Below are positions 1 through 13,900 of a DNA stretch of 64,000 nt, piece by piece. Location of the stretch: NCBI GenBank assembly GCA_013397115.1, contig VWZW01004026.1:744652-808651 (forward strand). The letters run 5' to 3'. The stretch is from Edolisoma coerulescens (taxonomy: Eukaryota; Chordata; Aves; Passeriformes; Campephagidae). Position numbers and translations under genes: made by a program. Within the stretch, counting starts at the first letter, position 1. Each line of letters opens with the position of its first letter. The notes below the pieces were generated by a model. The model saw only the letters and a list, made by a program, of their open reading frames with translations. It did no database searches and had not been told where the DNA came from.

Positions 1-3000
1 CATTACAGTCAGATAATGAAGCCTATTCTAATCTGCAGAAGTATAAGGTGTCATTCCTCTGCTGTCCCCAAATTCTCACTGAAATATATTCATGCATTCT
101 TTGGAAGAGCATGTGAAAAACAGCATCTTAAGGTAATGCAGATTTCAAGTGCTATATTTTAGAAATGCGTAAGTGTCTAAATTTTCTCCAAAGTTACTAA
201 ATCTATTAATGTGAATTATTAAGGAGTTGCTCTCCATACCCATTCCCATCAACTTTACTTCAGTACTGAAGCCTGTATGACTAGAAGTTTTTCTTGAAAC
301 CAGTATATAAAATACTGACTCGAGGTATTTCCTGCTATGTACTTAGAGTTTCAGGCTACATGAGTACAGAAACTACACACAAAATACTCATTAAGTAAAG
401 AGAGATTCAGTATGTACTTCAAACACCATCAGTTTCTAAAAGAACATACAGACTACGTGGCAACTTTTGGCTTTTTTGCTATACATGCCATAAGTACACT
501 GAAGATGGTGAGGTTTTTCCCCTCCCTGTGCTTCAAGTAAATTCTTACATTGTACTGCTTTTTAGTAAGAAGAGTCTTTAAATGAAGTTATCTAAATTCC
601 ATTGCATACTCTTATACCTTGAAAACAACAAAAAAAGGTAAATGGTTTTAGTAGTGGCTGGCTCGCTAATGGATGAACACTGTCCTAATATGATTGCAAA
701 TTTTATAAAAGCCCTTCTGACCTGCATATCTGCTTTTCTAGTGAGCGCAAGGCTCAGATGTACAATTTCACATAAGACTGGAAAAGGAAAAAACAGATGA
801 GAAGCTCATCTGACAGTACATTACACTTACAACAATTCAAGAGTACTTAAAGCCTCCTATTTTTAAGCTAACTAATCAAAGACCTGAACACTGAGTTATT
901 CACCACAAATTTAAATTTCTATCCTCTAAGATTTGAGCAGCTGAGAAAAGTATGGTCAACCTCTCTACAGGCCAATATAACTTAACAGGTTTTACTCAGA
1001 TTACAATTTAAAACAAACCAATCAACCCACAGTAAGTCATGTCATTTAGTCATATCATCTCTCCAATTTTTTTCCTCTTTTTATAAAGCCTAAAGAGAAA
1101 ACAGTCCATGGGCACTACTGTTCTAACGCAGTATAGAGTTACCCTAATCACTAGCAAACTTTAGCAGAGAATAACCAAGGCACACCTTTAGTAATATGTA
1201 GAAAAGTGGGGTAAATTAACAATGAAAACTTGACACAAAGGAATTTTTCTTGTCACTTCTGAGGATGGGAATTGAATATATGCAAAACCAGGAACACAGC
1301 CACTGGAAAAGTCCAAATACCTTGACTGCTTGTCCCTGGCCTGCTGTTGAAAAAAAATGCTCTTTTAGCATTTAGATTTCCCTGATTTTTTTTTTCCTTT
1401 TTTTTTTTTTTGAACACAACTTAATCCATGAGTGCTCGCAACAAGTCCTGTTCTTTCCCATATTTGGTTGCAGAACGGAATATTTCTATCTGATTGGTGG
1501 TTTTCCTCTGGGGAGTAACTTAAGGGTGTTAAATGGCATCTCTATTACGGTTCGTATATGTATATACAGTCTTGTAACTACAATAATTTCACCACTACAA
1601 TAGCCAAACCCAGTTACTAATATTAACAGTCCTCAGCCAAGGTTACATCTCTGTTACTCAGGGATGGCTGGCTGGGATCCATGTCTGCTCCCGAGCTACC
1701 ACAGGCACACTAACGTGGGGGTGTTAAACTGAAGTCAGCACCAGTTGGTGTCAGCTCAAGAACACACGTCATGATACCAGAGCTGCTGTTGGAGGAGGAA
1801 ACTCCAGGGAAGCTGCGTGGATGACAGCCAGTTACCACTTCAGCCATTCCTGCTAGATCTCTCACAAATTGAGAATCAACACCCAAACAGGGAAACAAGC
1901 TGACTGTACTTTTCATACATCTACCAAAAGACAGACACAAATACCACCTTTCACCACTTTCTTTTAAGCAAACATATGATAATAAAGCATACTGCTAACA
2001 AATTGTTTCAAGCATGGGGAAAAAAAAATCAGGAAAATGAAGCCACAATTTGGCTCTAAGACCCTGATTAACAGCGAGGGGAAAAGGAGCAAACAAAAAT
2101 AATCCAGTAGTTCTATTTATGCCAAGGGACTGAAAAAGAAAAAAGTGGAACATTTTTTGATGACTCAAATGGGAGAAGTCACTAAAGAAACCTGCTATGT
2201 TCATGTGTTTCAATGCAGGAAATCACATCCATTGAGTGCAAATAAACCTTTGCTTTTAGTTTTCACACGGCTGTGCAGAAGCAGACAAAGAATGAGAATA
2301 ATGCTCAGTCAGGCTCTGTTTTCTTTTCTTACTATTTTACAAGAATGCAACAGCCAGCCTTACAGCAGACTGTCACCAAAAATTAAGTTTAGTTTCGTAA
2401 GTAAAGGTTAGACTTCCTGGGAGATAATGCATGAGAATTCCTTTCCAACTAAGGGTCCATCCCCCACTCCATTCTGACAGAAGATAAATACACCAAAATA
2501 TTTCCACTCCGCTGTAAGGTATGGGGTAGCCTCAGCATGATAACATGGAGGATTTATGCTTATCCAAGATATTTATGCAATCCTCTTAAACCATAACACA
2601 GTTGTGTTAGGAGTCTGAAAAGTTGTAAAACAATAATGCTCTACAAACCAGCATTTCATTTAACAATATGGACCGACATCACATTCTGTAAAAGTAATAA
2701 ATTTTGAAACATTTTTGCTCTAAGATGGCAAGGAAAAGATTCTGTGCCTCTGCATTTGAGAACAACATAAGTGTTTGAAATTAATATCGTGAAAATGAAA
2801 GGAAGAAGGGGAAAACACAGTAAAAACAACAAAAAAATTGCATTTCTGTGCTTCTTTTCATTGAGAAGGATGCATAAATGTCTAAATGCTGGAACGTGTT
2901 GAAAAGAACATAACTTATGTAATTGTATGGATGCAGGTACTAAAACTCAAATCTGAATGTAGTTTGGTTTCAGGATCCTGATGCATTTCCAAACGTAATT

Positions 3001-3671
3001 TTAGAAATGCTGTCCATCCGTTCAAAGCATATACCAGAAAGACAGAAATAATAAAGCAGACCATTCTCTTAAAGTGATTTTTTGTGGTCGGTAATAATCT
3101 GACCACTCTTAACATTAGTGACAAAATAATGCAATTGTGAGAAATACTTTTCCAGCCCTTCCCAAAAAAGGAAAGAAAACACTCAGCAGACATGCAACAG
3201 CTAAATATTACCACTTTGCATTGACTTATATTGATTTTGGTTTCGCTTTCAAAGTTCAGGCTGGTGTTTCTACAGCAAGCAGAGAAACACTGTTACTGTG
3301 TACCACTTCCAAAACACGAACCAAGACAGCTGAAAAGGGCCTGCTGAAAACAAATATTTTGATGACGAAACATAAAACAGGTACCATGAATGATCTTCTC
3401 CTACTGTGCTATCAGAATGGACGTTCAATTTATCAGGCCAAACCTCTGTCACCAACGAACCCCACAGCACGAGGGGCACATACCAAATGGGCAATACAGA
3501 AAGACACCACTCAGTTAACACGTTACGCTGCATTATGTGTTTGTTTCCTGCTTCCACGGAAAAAAAAACACTAGGAAAAAAGAGGAAAGAGGAGAAAGAG
3601 GAAAATATAGGAAAAGTAATAGAAAAAGAAGCCTCATACCATATGGTACCATTATAGAGACAATTATTCTA
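1..3671. other. AT-rich non-coding DNA, inferred SOCS6 intron 1 (left part)
   Basis: AT-rich sequence with no recognisable protein, RNA gene or large repeat. Poly-T tracts lie near 1386-1411. Open frames here are short and show no known protein similarity to me. A minus-strand frame at 1710-1920 has an acceptor-like sequence at its upstream edge and is listed under findings. The intron assignment comes only from human synteny (SOCS6 head-to-head with RTTN) and from the CpG island at 17.5-18.8 kb; nothing inside the stretch proves it. Confidence 0.35.
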
Positions 3672-4940
3672 GGAGGTTATTGAAAAACACCTGGAGGACA
3701 ACTCAGTCATTGGTCACAGCCAGCACAGTGTCATGAGAGGAAAGTCCTGCTTATCAAACCTGATTTCCCTTTATGACAAGGTAACCCACCTAGGTCATCA
3801 AAGGAAGCAAAGTGATGTTATCTTTTTGGATTTCAGTAAAGCTTTTGATACTGTCTGTCACAGGATCCTTCAGGACAAAATGTCCAGCACACAGCTGGAT
3901 AAACACAGCATGTGATGGGTGAGCAACTGGCTTATGGGTCGGTCACAAAGAGTTATAGTGAATGGGGTGACATCACACTGGCGACCTCTCACTAGTGGGG
4001 CTCCGCAGGGCTCCATCCTCGGCCCTGTGCTTCTTTCAACATCTTTATAAATGACTTGGACACAGAACTGGAAGGGATACTGGGCAAGTTTGCAGATGAC
4101 ACAAAATTGGAAGGACCAGAGAGGTCCTGCAGAGAGACCTTGACAAATTAGAGGGCTGGGCAATCATCAACCATACAAGTTTAACAAGGGCAAGTGCCCA
4201 ATTCTGTACCCAGGATGAGGCAACCCTGGATGTACGGACAGACTGGGGAATGAGATGCTGGAAGGCAGTGCCACAGAAAGGGGCTTGGGGGTCCTGGTCG
4301 ATGGCAAGTTGAACATGAGTCAGCAGTGCCCTGGCAGCCAGGACGGCCAAGCGTGTCCTGGGGAGCATCAGGCACAGCATCACCAGCCGAGCAAGGGAGG
4401 GGATTGTCCTGCTCTGCAGCGGCCTCACTGCGAGTGCTGTGTGCAGGTTTGGGTGCCACAATATAGGAAAGATATTAAGCTATTATAGAGCATCCAAAGG
4501 AGGGCCACGAGGATGGTGAAGGGCCTTGAGAGGAAGCAGTATGGGGAGCGGCTGAAGTCACTTGGTCTCTTCAGCCTGGAGAAGGGGAGACTGAGGGGAG
4601 ACCTCACTGCAGTTACGACTTCCTCATGAGGGGAAAAGGAGGGGCAGGCACTGATGTCTTCTCTGTGGTGACCAGTGACAGGGCCCGAGGGAATGGAATG
4701 AAGATTGTCAGGGGAGGTTTAGGCGGGATATTAGGAAAAGGTTCTTCACCCAGAGGGTTGGGCACTGGAACAGGCTTCCCAGGGCAGTGGTCACAGCACC
4801 AGCCTGACAGTTCAAGATGTGTTTGGACAACACATCCAGGTACATGGTGAGACTCTGGGTCTGTCCTGCACAGGGCCAGGAGCTGGACTTTGATGATCCT
4901 TTGTGAGTCCCTTCCAACTTGGAATATTCCGTGATTCATA
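3672..4940 (+). mobile_element. CR1 LINE retrotransposon, 5'-truncated and decayed
   Basis: A non-LTR retrotransposon copy of the CR1 family, the dominant LINE of birds, in + orientation. Frame 1 from 3733 encodes the reverse transcriptase motif LDFSKAFDTV at 3826-3855. A TGG-to-TGA change creates a stop at 3913-3915. The same frame resumes with [10 protein letters not shown] at 3997-4026. The catalytic FADD box follows at 4089-4100 in another frame, so at least one indel lies between them. The 3' part carries the typical CR1 tail text (arrangement of front-page phrases such as GGATGGTGAAGGGCCTTGAG and the closing TCCCTTCCAACTTGGAAT) and ends at GTGATTCAT near 4940. At about 1.27 kb against roughly 4.5 kb for a full element, it lacks ORF1, the endonuclease and the 5' end. 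It cannot encode a working protein. Confidence 0.93.
3733..4100 (+). pseudogene. CR1 reverse transcriptase fragment, stop and frameshift
   Basis: This is the readable part of the CR1 ORF2 reverse transcriptase. The palm motif containing the first catalytic aspartate (LDFSKAFD) is followed by an in-frame TGA at 3913. The PQGS motif region follows at 4003-4014. The FADD box holding the catalytic aspartate pair is at 4089-4100. The first two motifs are in frame 1 and the FADD box is in frame 3, so an indel separates them, probably near 4030. This is neutral decay of a dead LINE copy. Confidence 0.88.
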
Positions 4941-7900
4941 TTTCTGCTGAAAATTATAAGGGTTTACACAGCATCACTACATATGTCACTACACTACAAA
5001 TTTTTAAATATTGCCATTTTCTCTAAATTACAAGTTGTTAATTTGTTATAGTCATCTTTTTTGCTTCTGCCTGTCCCAGTCACCTGATGTGAAAATGAAG
5101 ACAGAGGAAGTAGTTTTAACATACTACAGCACCAAGCAAGCATGACTGACAATTTTGCTTTTTTTAAGATGCAATATGAGATACTGTCTTCTTGAAGAGC
5201 AAAAATGAGAAAACAATGTATCAGGACAGCTATGAAGTCACATTCACAAGGAAAAAACCAAAACCAAACCAAACAAACCACAAGACACAAGAAACCCAAG
5301 ACATAGCTAAACCTAACTTTTATTTTAAACACCTCACTAGCCACACTATCTAGCCAACAGGTGGCTTCATAGCCCATGTTTGTAAAACAAGTATCTTCAC
5401 CAGCAACTAGTAAACTGTTCACCTTCTCACTTAAATTTATGTCATTTATGCTTATCTGACAGACAACCAGAAACATATATAATTGGCCTTTATTCCTACA
5501 AATAACACTCACCTGGCATCAAAGACATAAAAAAACCAGAAAAAAAACCCCAAGAAATCTGCACAAATTAGCTCCAGGTAATACGATTACTTTCAAAATA
5601 TCCAGATGATAAAAAAACCAAAACCTTTTTAAAAATACCCCAAAAAGTTAGTAACTAAATTTGAATTACTGCTTGAAGAAGTTAATGATCTAATATATTC
5701 CAGTAGTAACAAAAGAAACACTGTTAAACTCTAAAAGATAAATATATTTGATAGAGATTTGTCTACCAAATACATGAGCTGAAACAAAAGCACCTGAAAC
5801 AATTTTTCAAGATAGATAGAGACTGGTTTGAAAATTCACTATACAGAAAAAGAGGATTCCATTTTTCTGTCACATGCAGCATAGTCATGTTCTGCAACTG
5901 GAGAACCTGGAAGATTCATTTTCCTATTTTTCAGCTCTTCTAGGAGGTCAGAACAAACAGAAATACACTGCAGCCTTACCCCATCTTGTACCACTCTGCC
6001 TTGGATCTCATGACTGAGGCTGACTCCAAATTAACCTCCCTAGTATAGTTTTTCACTGAGGCTGAATGACCCTTTGAACTTGGGGTCCAGGTAGCATGTC
6101 CAATGTTTTTACAGCTATCATCCCCACCTGCTTCCACCAGGCCATTTTCAATAAGAATAAAAGCTTTCTTTCCTTCGAAGATAACACTCTATCCTCTCAA
6201 TTCAAGCTAAAATGCAGCAACTCTTTATGAGACAGTTAACCCTCTACCTAAATGGAAGGATTAAATGAACCCATTTATGGTCTGAGGGGAAAGAACACAG
6301 TGTCTTGATTAAAGAGAAATAAAAGTGGAAAGATGTCCCACAACATCTGTACAGAGTTCACACATGCAGAGAAATCTCCAAGCATGCTGAGGAGGAAGAA
6401 GCAGCTAATAAGAACAATCCCCAGAATCACAGATAAGAAGGGACTGACCTGTACTTTGGGACATTCTTGACTAAATTATCAGAGAGAAATACAATGTATT
6501 TGCTACATGTATACCACAAAGTTCCACCATCCCCCTCCAGACCATACAAAAATGTTTACTGTCAATACTACATAATAATTGCCTTGCATCAAGGCATTTG
6601 GTTGCCATACAACTCAAAGATTTAGTAAGTTTTCAACCTGCAGACTCCTGCTTCTGTGGCTTTCCTTTTTTATGCACATCAAATCAGTTTCTATCTTCAA
6701 GTTCTAACAGTGGAAAATTCTAACAGAATACAAACAGCAACAACTGATATTATTCACATGTGCATTGTGAAAGAAAAGTAATTTTGTGAAATTATCATAG
6801 AGTTCATTCATTCTTTTTTTTTAACTAAAGACAGCAACATTTTTCCAAAGCAATAACCAATTGTGTTACTACAATGCATATATAACATACATATAATTTG
6901 AAAGTGCATGCACTCTTTCAGCAAAATTTGTTGAAAAGAGAAATAGATATTCAGTGAACTATGAACGACTCGGGATGAAAAGGCACTGGCTACATTTAAA
7001 CAATAATTACATTTAGCCAATCAAGGTCATTCTAATCCCTGAAATAACAACAAATACATAAAATACTGCAATAGAGTGTCTCATATAAAGTAAGAAGCTA
7101 CTATTCAAGAAACCAAATTCCCTAGTCACTTCTCAAAAGTTCAGAATTAAACTCCCATTCAGAGACTATTGTTTGTTTTAGCATTACTTCCTATAGAAAG
7201 AAAACTCAACCATGCAAGGCTTCTGTGTATGCCCTGCAGTCCCTCAAGGGCTGCCCAATGAAGTTTTAGCCAATAAGCAGATAAGCAGAGTCCCAACTGA
7301 GAGAGCAGCTCTGGCAAAAATTCATATATACTTACATATACAAAAATCCAAGGGCATTTCTAAATACTGGAAAGGCTTTCTCTGGAACTCTAAACTATTG
7401 TGAAAACCAAGGAGGAAAGTAGCATGAAACAACTCAATTTCTCGAGAAATGACGTTTACAAAAACTGTTTCATTGTAACATAAAAATGTTTACCTCTGAC
7501 CTTAAAGATACCACCCACCTGCACTAGAAGCAAAAGTGGTTTGTTACTGTGACCTGTTTTTCAATTCTGGTTAACAGTTCAAAAGAGAAAGGCTTAGGAG
7601 ATACTTTTTATATCACTATGGTAAGAAACCAGTAGCACAAAATATTAAACCTTAAAAACATTTTCTATGTATCACATTGATTCAAAATTTGGGAGTCTTT
7701 ATTCCTAAAATGATCTCTAAGTTCCACTAATTTTATTTTCTTGAAAATTTAAAACATTATCACTAAAATTATCACAGACAACTTCTCTCAGCAAGTAAAA
7801 TGCTTTGTGTTTTCCCTCTTAAACAGCATAGTGAGAAAAGTCATTTTATATTCTTTATCTGAACCATTTATATAGGAAACATAGTAGACAATTTCATTGA

Positions 7901-10900
7901 GGTTCAAAGTCCAAGAACTCAGAAGTTGAGAAAAGCCAGAAGAGTTTCCTGACCAATTCTCTTTCTTCTCTCACATGTGGGACAAAAATGTTTACATTAA
8001 TGCTGCTCTCCAGCATCCTTTAAAATGTATAGTCCATTTACTTACAGTACTAATTAAGCACAAAATTCCAGACAGAATTATTGGCTTCATTAAGGAAAAT
8101 TTTGCTGTCTTTATGTCCAACACTTAAATGTTAGAGCACAGGCACTCGATGCTCTATTCAAAACTTCGTGAGTCAGAACTTAATTTCCACTTTTTTTAGA
8201 AGGATTCATAAGCTGAATAATAAGCACCATCAGGCAAAAATAAGGTAATTTAATTCTGAAACCTAAATTTTGAATTCAAATAATGTGGAGTTATGGGGGA
8301 AAGGGGTGAGACCTGTTGGGGTTTTGAGAAAACACCTACCTACCTAAATCTGAAATCTCCCCCAACTCTCTAAAATGGCAGCAGAACAAAATGAGTGCAG
8401 CTCCAGGAGTTGACTGCAACAGCAAATTGTCCTGTGCTGCAAGAGATCAGTTAAAGCTTGTGGTCCCTTTCAGGCGTTTGCTGACAATGGAGCAGTAAGT
8501 CAAACACGTGAGGTTGGGTTTCATCATTCTTTTGAGATTTACCAAACCTTTCAGTAACTTTCTATCACTGTCCTCTAGTCCTGATTCAACTTCCTGTCTT
8601 CCTTTAAAACTTCACAATTCAGCAGATACTTTACAAAGTCCTTGCACCCCAGTTGTTTTGTTTATGAAAGCAGTAAGCAAATGAATAACACATGTTACAG
8701 TACCAAGATGTAACAGGTAGCAGGATGAGGAGGAGAAGATCCATCAGTGGTACGTAGCTAAAGATGTTAAAAAGATGCAGAAAAAAATAAAAGCAAACCA
8801 CCAAGGTTATGGAGGAGGGTAACAAAAAAAAAAATAAAACAAATCCCCTTCTCCCCACAAAAAAAAAAAAAAGCAAAAACCAAACACCTTTCAAGGTTAG
8901 TTCTATACCATTAATTAAAGTGATTAAAGTGCAACCCTCAATGAAAGCAAATTCAGACTAACAAATGGCCAAGGCCCAGAGTTTAAGCTTTATATGACAC
9001 GAGCTCTGAGTTGGCTAAACTGGTGTCACTAGCACACCACAAAGCATTCTCACAACCCCTACCGCATTCTGCTTGTAACACAACAGATCTGACTGAGGCG
9101 GATGGCCTGCTTTCCAAAAATACAATTGAAAGCAAAGTACATTTTGACAAACGGCAAAGGTCAGAACTGCAACTACTCTTACCTAAAATAGAGATAAGAA
9201 ATCTGACTTTTGTTCAAATTAGGATTATTTTTCCAGTATCTAAGCATAAGCAACACCTCTAAAAATCTACAGGAGCTGCAAGTACTTTGGGCATACTACA
9301 ACAATCAGGTTCCCTAAAACTTTCGCAAACATGAGGACCTTTGTTGTTCATGAAAATCCTTCTCTGTACATATACAGGGAGCAGCTTAATCTAGGAAGTA
9401 CCAGAATTTCAGAGAGATCTTCTTTCTTTTAATTAAAAGCTCCTCAGTAGCCTTTAGCCTTATCTTTTGTATATAGAAGCAAAAGTACTTAGTGTTAGAA
9501 GAACAGTATCAGTGGCTGCCTTGTGGTTAACACCTTTACCTACATCTAAAACCGTCCATCATCACACAGAATCATGCCACGTACAACCCAGGGGCAACCA
9601 CAACTTTTTATGGACATCATGAGAAACGGAAGCATGATCATAGTATCCCTCTGGCTCACATAAGGAGCTTGCACAAACGGAAATCAAACTACAAAGTCTA
9701 ATTACTTGGACAGTGGTCCTAGACACCACGAAAGGAGATTCCCACTTATTCTTAAGATACCCTACTGTGCAGCAACTGTTTCAGATGCAGGATGAATTGG
9801 GACAGAAAGTCAGATTCAGGTTTTCCCTCTTCAAAGCAGTTGCTTACTCAACTGGGATGAGAAAAAGCACACTATCTTTATCTAGACCATTCATTTTCAG
9901 CTCTGTTAATCCTCTGCAGAACAGCTTTAGAAGAAGGAATAGAAATCTTTTCACACTACAGAGCAGCCAAAAGGCTGGTGTTCAGGGTAGTCTTCACACA
10001 GAAAGGACAGAAGTGGAAAATTACTGTGGCTATCTTACATTCTGAATGAGGGCTCTACCTACAAAGCTGTTATATCCTACATTTTTACCTCACTGGGAAA
10101 TGCAGCCTGTACTGCTTGCAGACTGTGAAACCTGTACATGCAAATGACAAGGGAATTTTTAGCAACATACTTTTGTATTTAATGTCATATTTCATTGCAG
10201 ATACATTTTGTCCATCACATGGACGCTGGACCAAATGTCCACCTATTATCTACGGCCCTAAATAAATAACAGTGACAACAATCTACTTCACTCACACACA
10301 CTTGCGAACCCATTTTAAGGGCAAAGGAGCATTTAATACACCAAGTGTAAGGAACCCACTCTTATATAGTTGCATCTCACTTCCATTTGGTAGCACCCAT
10401 ACTATTTAACAAGATACAATTCAACTGAGATTGTCAAACAGTATCAGCTACAGAAAGATAGTCTTTCATAGCCAGGAAAATCATCCAATCAGTGAAACAG
10501 AAAGCAAGGTTTATTTTACAGACAAGCCAGCACAACACAACAAACCAGAAGGCAAGGGGTGGAGGGGTGGGAACAGAACTTTATTCTCCTTGTTTAAAGA
10601 CTGGGGGATCTTGAGTCAGGTGGTGCCCAAGGGGAAATCTTTCTGAGTACCTCTAATTAAGCCATCTGTCCTGGAACACACTCCAGTAGCAGAACCGAGA
10701 TCTGTCAAGCACTAAGCACTATGTGCCCACTGATCCCCCATGTGGCCTGGCTGCCCCTCCAAGGTCTTAGGACCCACTGCAGAGAGTAATCCAAGCTGTG
10801 CATTTCAGAAAGTGAGAATGCAAAACACAGCTTATTTAAAATATTTCCTTTCCCATTTTCCCTGGCAGGAGGCCAAATAAGAACACAGTAAATGAATTAT

Positions 10901-13900
10901 CTTCTTTATGGTTTAGAGTCTATCCTCACGTGGGAAACAGGAGACATGGCTGTGCTCAAAGTACTGTCAAATACACATGGTAAACACACCTGTAGAGAGA
11001 GTATTATCTCGAGCTAATCTCACAAAATTAATTTAACATTTTGTTTCCACTGAAACAGACGGTGAAACATTAAATAAATGTCTAAATTCACAGTCCTTTT
11101 AAGTCCAAGGGTGCTTTTAAGAAGGCACAAACCAAAATGCTGCACAACTTGCACAATGACCAGAATAGGAACAGAATTTTGACTGCACAGGCAAAGCTGC
11201 TTAGCCATCTTTTTCATAAAGTCCTGACTTGTCACAGTAAAACCTTTATACAGGACTACACCAGTTCTGACAAAGCTTACTCTATGTGCAAATTTTCTCA
11301 TTTTGGGTCAGAATGAGAGAGACTCTTAATTATTCATGATTAAGATGGGGAAGTTCTTTTTTTCTCCTACACCTACACTCTAATCACCTGCAGACAGAAA
11401 CGGCTCACTACCCCAATCAGCAAATCTGATGGAGAATATTTTAATTGCAGTTTTTAGGCAGACACTGTTTTGTCCTGATGCACACTGGAAGATGTTTGGT
11501 TGGGGTTGTGGTGGTTTTTCAAAAATAATGTTGCCAGTAACAGAAAATCATCTTCCACTTAGCCCTAAACTATCTGATTTTGCTAATATTCTGTCCTAAC
11601 CCAACAAAGATTAATTAACTGCAAGCAGATATTTAACTCAATGGGACTCCTCACTGTACATTGTATTCAGCTTGCACACGAAAATATTGGGCCTTACACT
11701 GAGCATCAGTGTATAAATTCTCACACGCAGGATCTAAGATAAAATTTTCACTCTCTGTATGAAGTAATGTGCTCTATCAGATTTACACAAACTCAAAGCC
11801 CTTAAGATAGCTATCTCCAGAGCAAGGTCAAATTTCTGCAGAGCCAGGAGTATAGAAGCCTGGCTGCAAAAGCTAGCTAAGCTTCAAAGTTCAACCATGA
11901 AAAAAAGAGTCATGTACATGCACACCAACTTTTTTTTCTCCTGTTCTGACATAAGTTTAAAGACACACTAAAAATAAAATGGAAAAAAAAGTATTAGCCC
12001 AATTAAAAACAAAGACAAGAGAGGATACATACTTTTCAATGCTGATACACAGAACTTCAGTTCCTTTTTTCCCCCGTTAAACAACATTTAAAACACTGCA
12101 GATTCCAAAAGCACTTATTTTTGTAATACACAGGACACCTGAGTCAGTACTGATATTAAAACTTCCCTTCACTGTCGTCTTCTGATCATCACTGGATTAG
12201 ACAACTCAGACCAGTGCTGGTGGTGACTATAGACTCTCTTTTATCCCTGCAGTAAGGGACCACAGAATATTTACATTTACAGTAAGTATTTTCCCAAGTA
12301 ACTAGATTTTTTGCACAAAATAATGCCAAAGGCCTATGGCAAGTATTTTATTACTTCTCAGCATTATTTACTACTAACCACCAGCTCTTTTCCTTTCAAA
12401 AGCCAAAAAGAGGAAGAAAGTCAATCTTTCAGAGTGCATTGGTCAGCACTGGTTTTGCCTGTTTTCCACTGAAGAGAGAACAGGGAGGGGAAGGAATAAA
12501 AAAAGCCACCAGGCACCTACCTAACACAGACCCGGACTTAAGCTCTTACACATAACTTAGTGACTCGTACCTCTGAATGCACAAACCAACTATTCTAGAG
12601 TCAGTCTCCTCAGGCTGACCAAAATTCCAGCTTGGAAAACTTCCCCAGAGCAGGTTTCACCCAAACCAATATCCCTGCACAAACAGCTTCTGTTCAGTGA
12701 ATCCGGCGAGAATTCCTTACTCGCCCAGTTCCCACCAGCTCCTGAAAGAACATCCATCTGAAAAGCTGCCTACCCTGTTTTTGGAGGACAGCTTCCACAT
12801 AGCTCATCCTAGAAGGCACACCTTCTGTAATCAAAAACCTTTGCCCTGCTGACACTTGTCTCTGTTTCTCTATTTTATTTAAACTCCTAATCTGATAGCT
12901 GATTACCAACCCAAAGGGATTCCGAGGGTATTAAAACCTATTACCGATGCCAAAACCAGTCAACATTACAGCTTGTAACTGCCCAGTCCTGCAGCACTTA
13001 CTGAGGCAAAGCCAGGAGAGATAGAATTCCTTAAATAAGAAGGAACAAAAAAAGAAGGCAAGCCTGACCACTGTATTGGAGACATCTTGGGACCAAACAT
13101 GCCTCAGAAACATTTGGAGTAGCCTACTATGTTCTCAACCTATTTGAGGAATGCAGACTGCTTTGGAGAAGGAAAAACAATCACCTACTCAAGACTCCTA
13201 CAAACTACTGTTTTAGCACATTTACCAGAAAACGCCAAGATTAATTAAGAATAAAACTACTCAAGAAAAAACAAGAGATCACACACTGTAAAACCAAGTC
13301 TGACTGGAATCTCATTTCCAACAATGTTTTCCAGAGTAGCATTCTATGTACTGTTTTAAGCAGTACAGAATATCCTTGAGGAAAAATGCAGATTTAATAA
13401 CTTTGATAATCTCAAATGCTAAAATTAATCACTTTATCTGCTATCTGCATTCACCACGTGAACTCAAGACCATCAAAACCTTACACAACTCCTCTTACCG
13501 GCCAATATAATATACTAAGTTAAATGACACAAATACAGCTGCTGATTATACATCACACTAAGAAGAAAAGAAAAATACCACATATCTGTGTGATTTACTT
13601 AACAATATGCACAGGTTCATTTTCATGGTTTAAATTTTTAACTACAGACCACTTAAACTCTGAAAAAAATTACTAACATCTACTATTTATACCTTCACTG
13701 CCAGAGAAAATGGCTCTCATCCAAAACTATTTTACAGCAGTTTACAGCAAGATTATTGGGTGTTTATAACAAAAACCCACACACTTTACAAACCTAAGAT
13801 TTTTTAAAACCGGCAACCTATTGCACTTGGCAGATTACAAAAAGAATGTTTCACAGAAGACAGAGTATGAGAGGCTATGTATGTGCCCTATATATACACA

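Noticed and set aside
3137..3574. 145-codon + strand open frame just left of the CR1
   Set aside because: No recognisable family, Lys/Thr-rich, with overlapping open frames on the other strand; consistent with chance.
4994..5512. 172-codon minus-strand open frame as a whole gene
   Set aside because: It is Phe/Leu/Val-rich text from A-rich DNA read in reverse, with no domain. Only a sub-segment has splice-like edges and is kept as a weak finding.
6423..6450. CR1-like snippet (AGAATCACAGA...AGGGACT)
   Set aside because: Too short and diverged to distinguish from chance without a library search.
9713..10045. 110-codon + strand open frame
   Set aside because: No homology recognised, no splice or start context, and its composition fits AT-rich non-coding DNA.
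12694..12909. 71-codon minus-strand frame with a possible donor at its interior
   Set aside because: Splice cues are inconsistent with a single exon and the peptide has no recognisable relation to a family.
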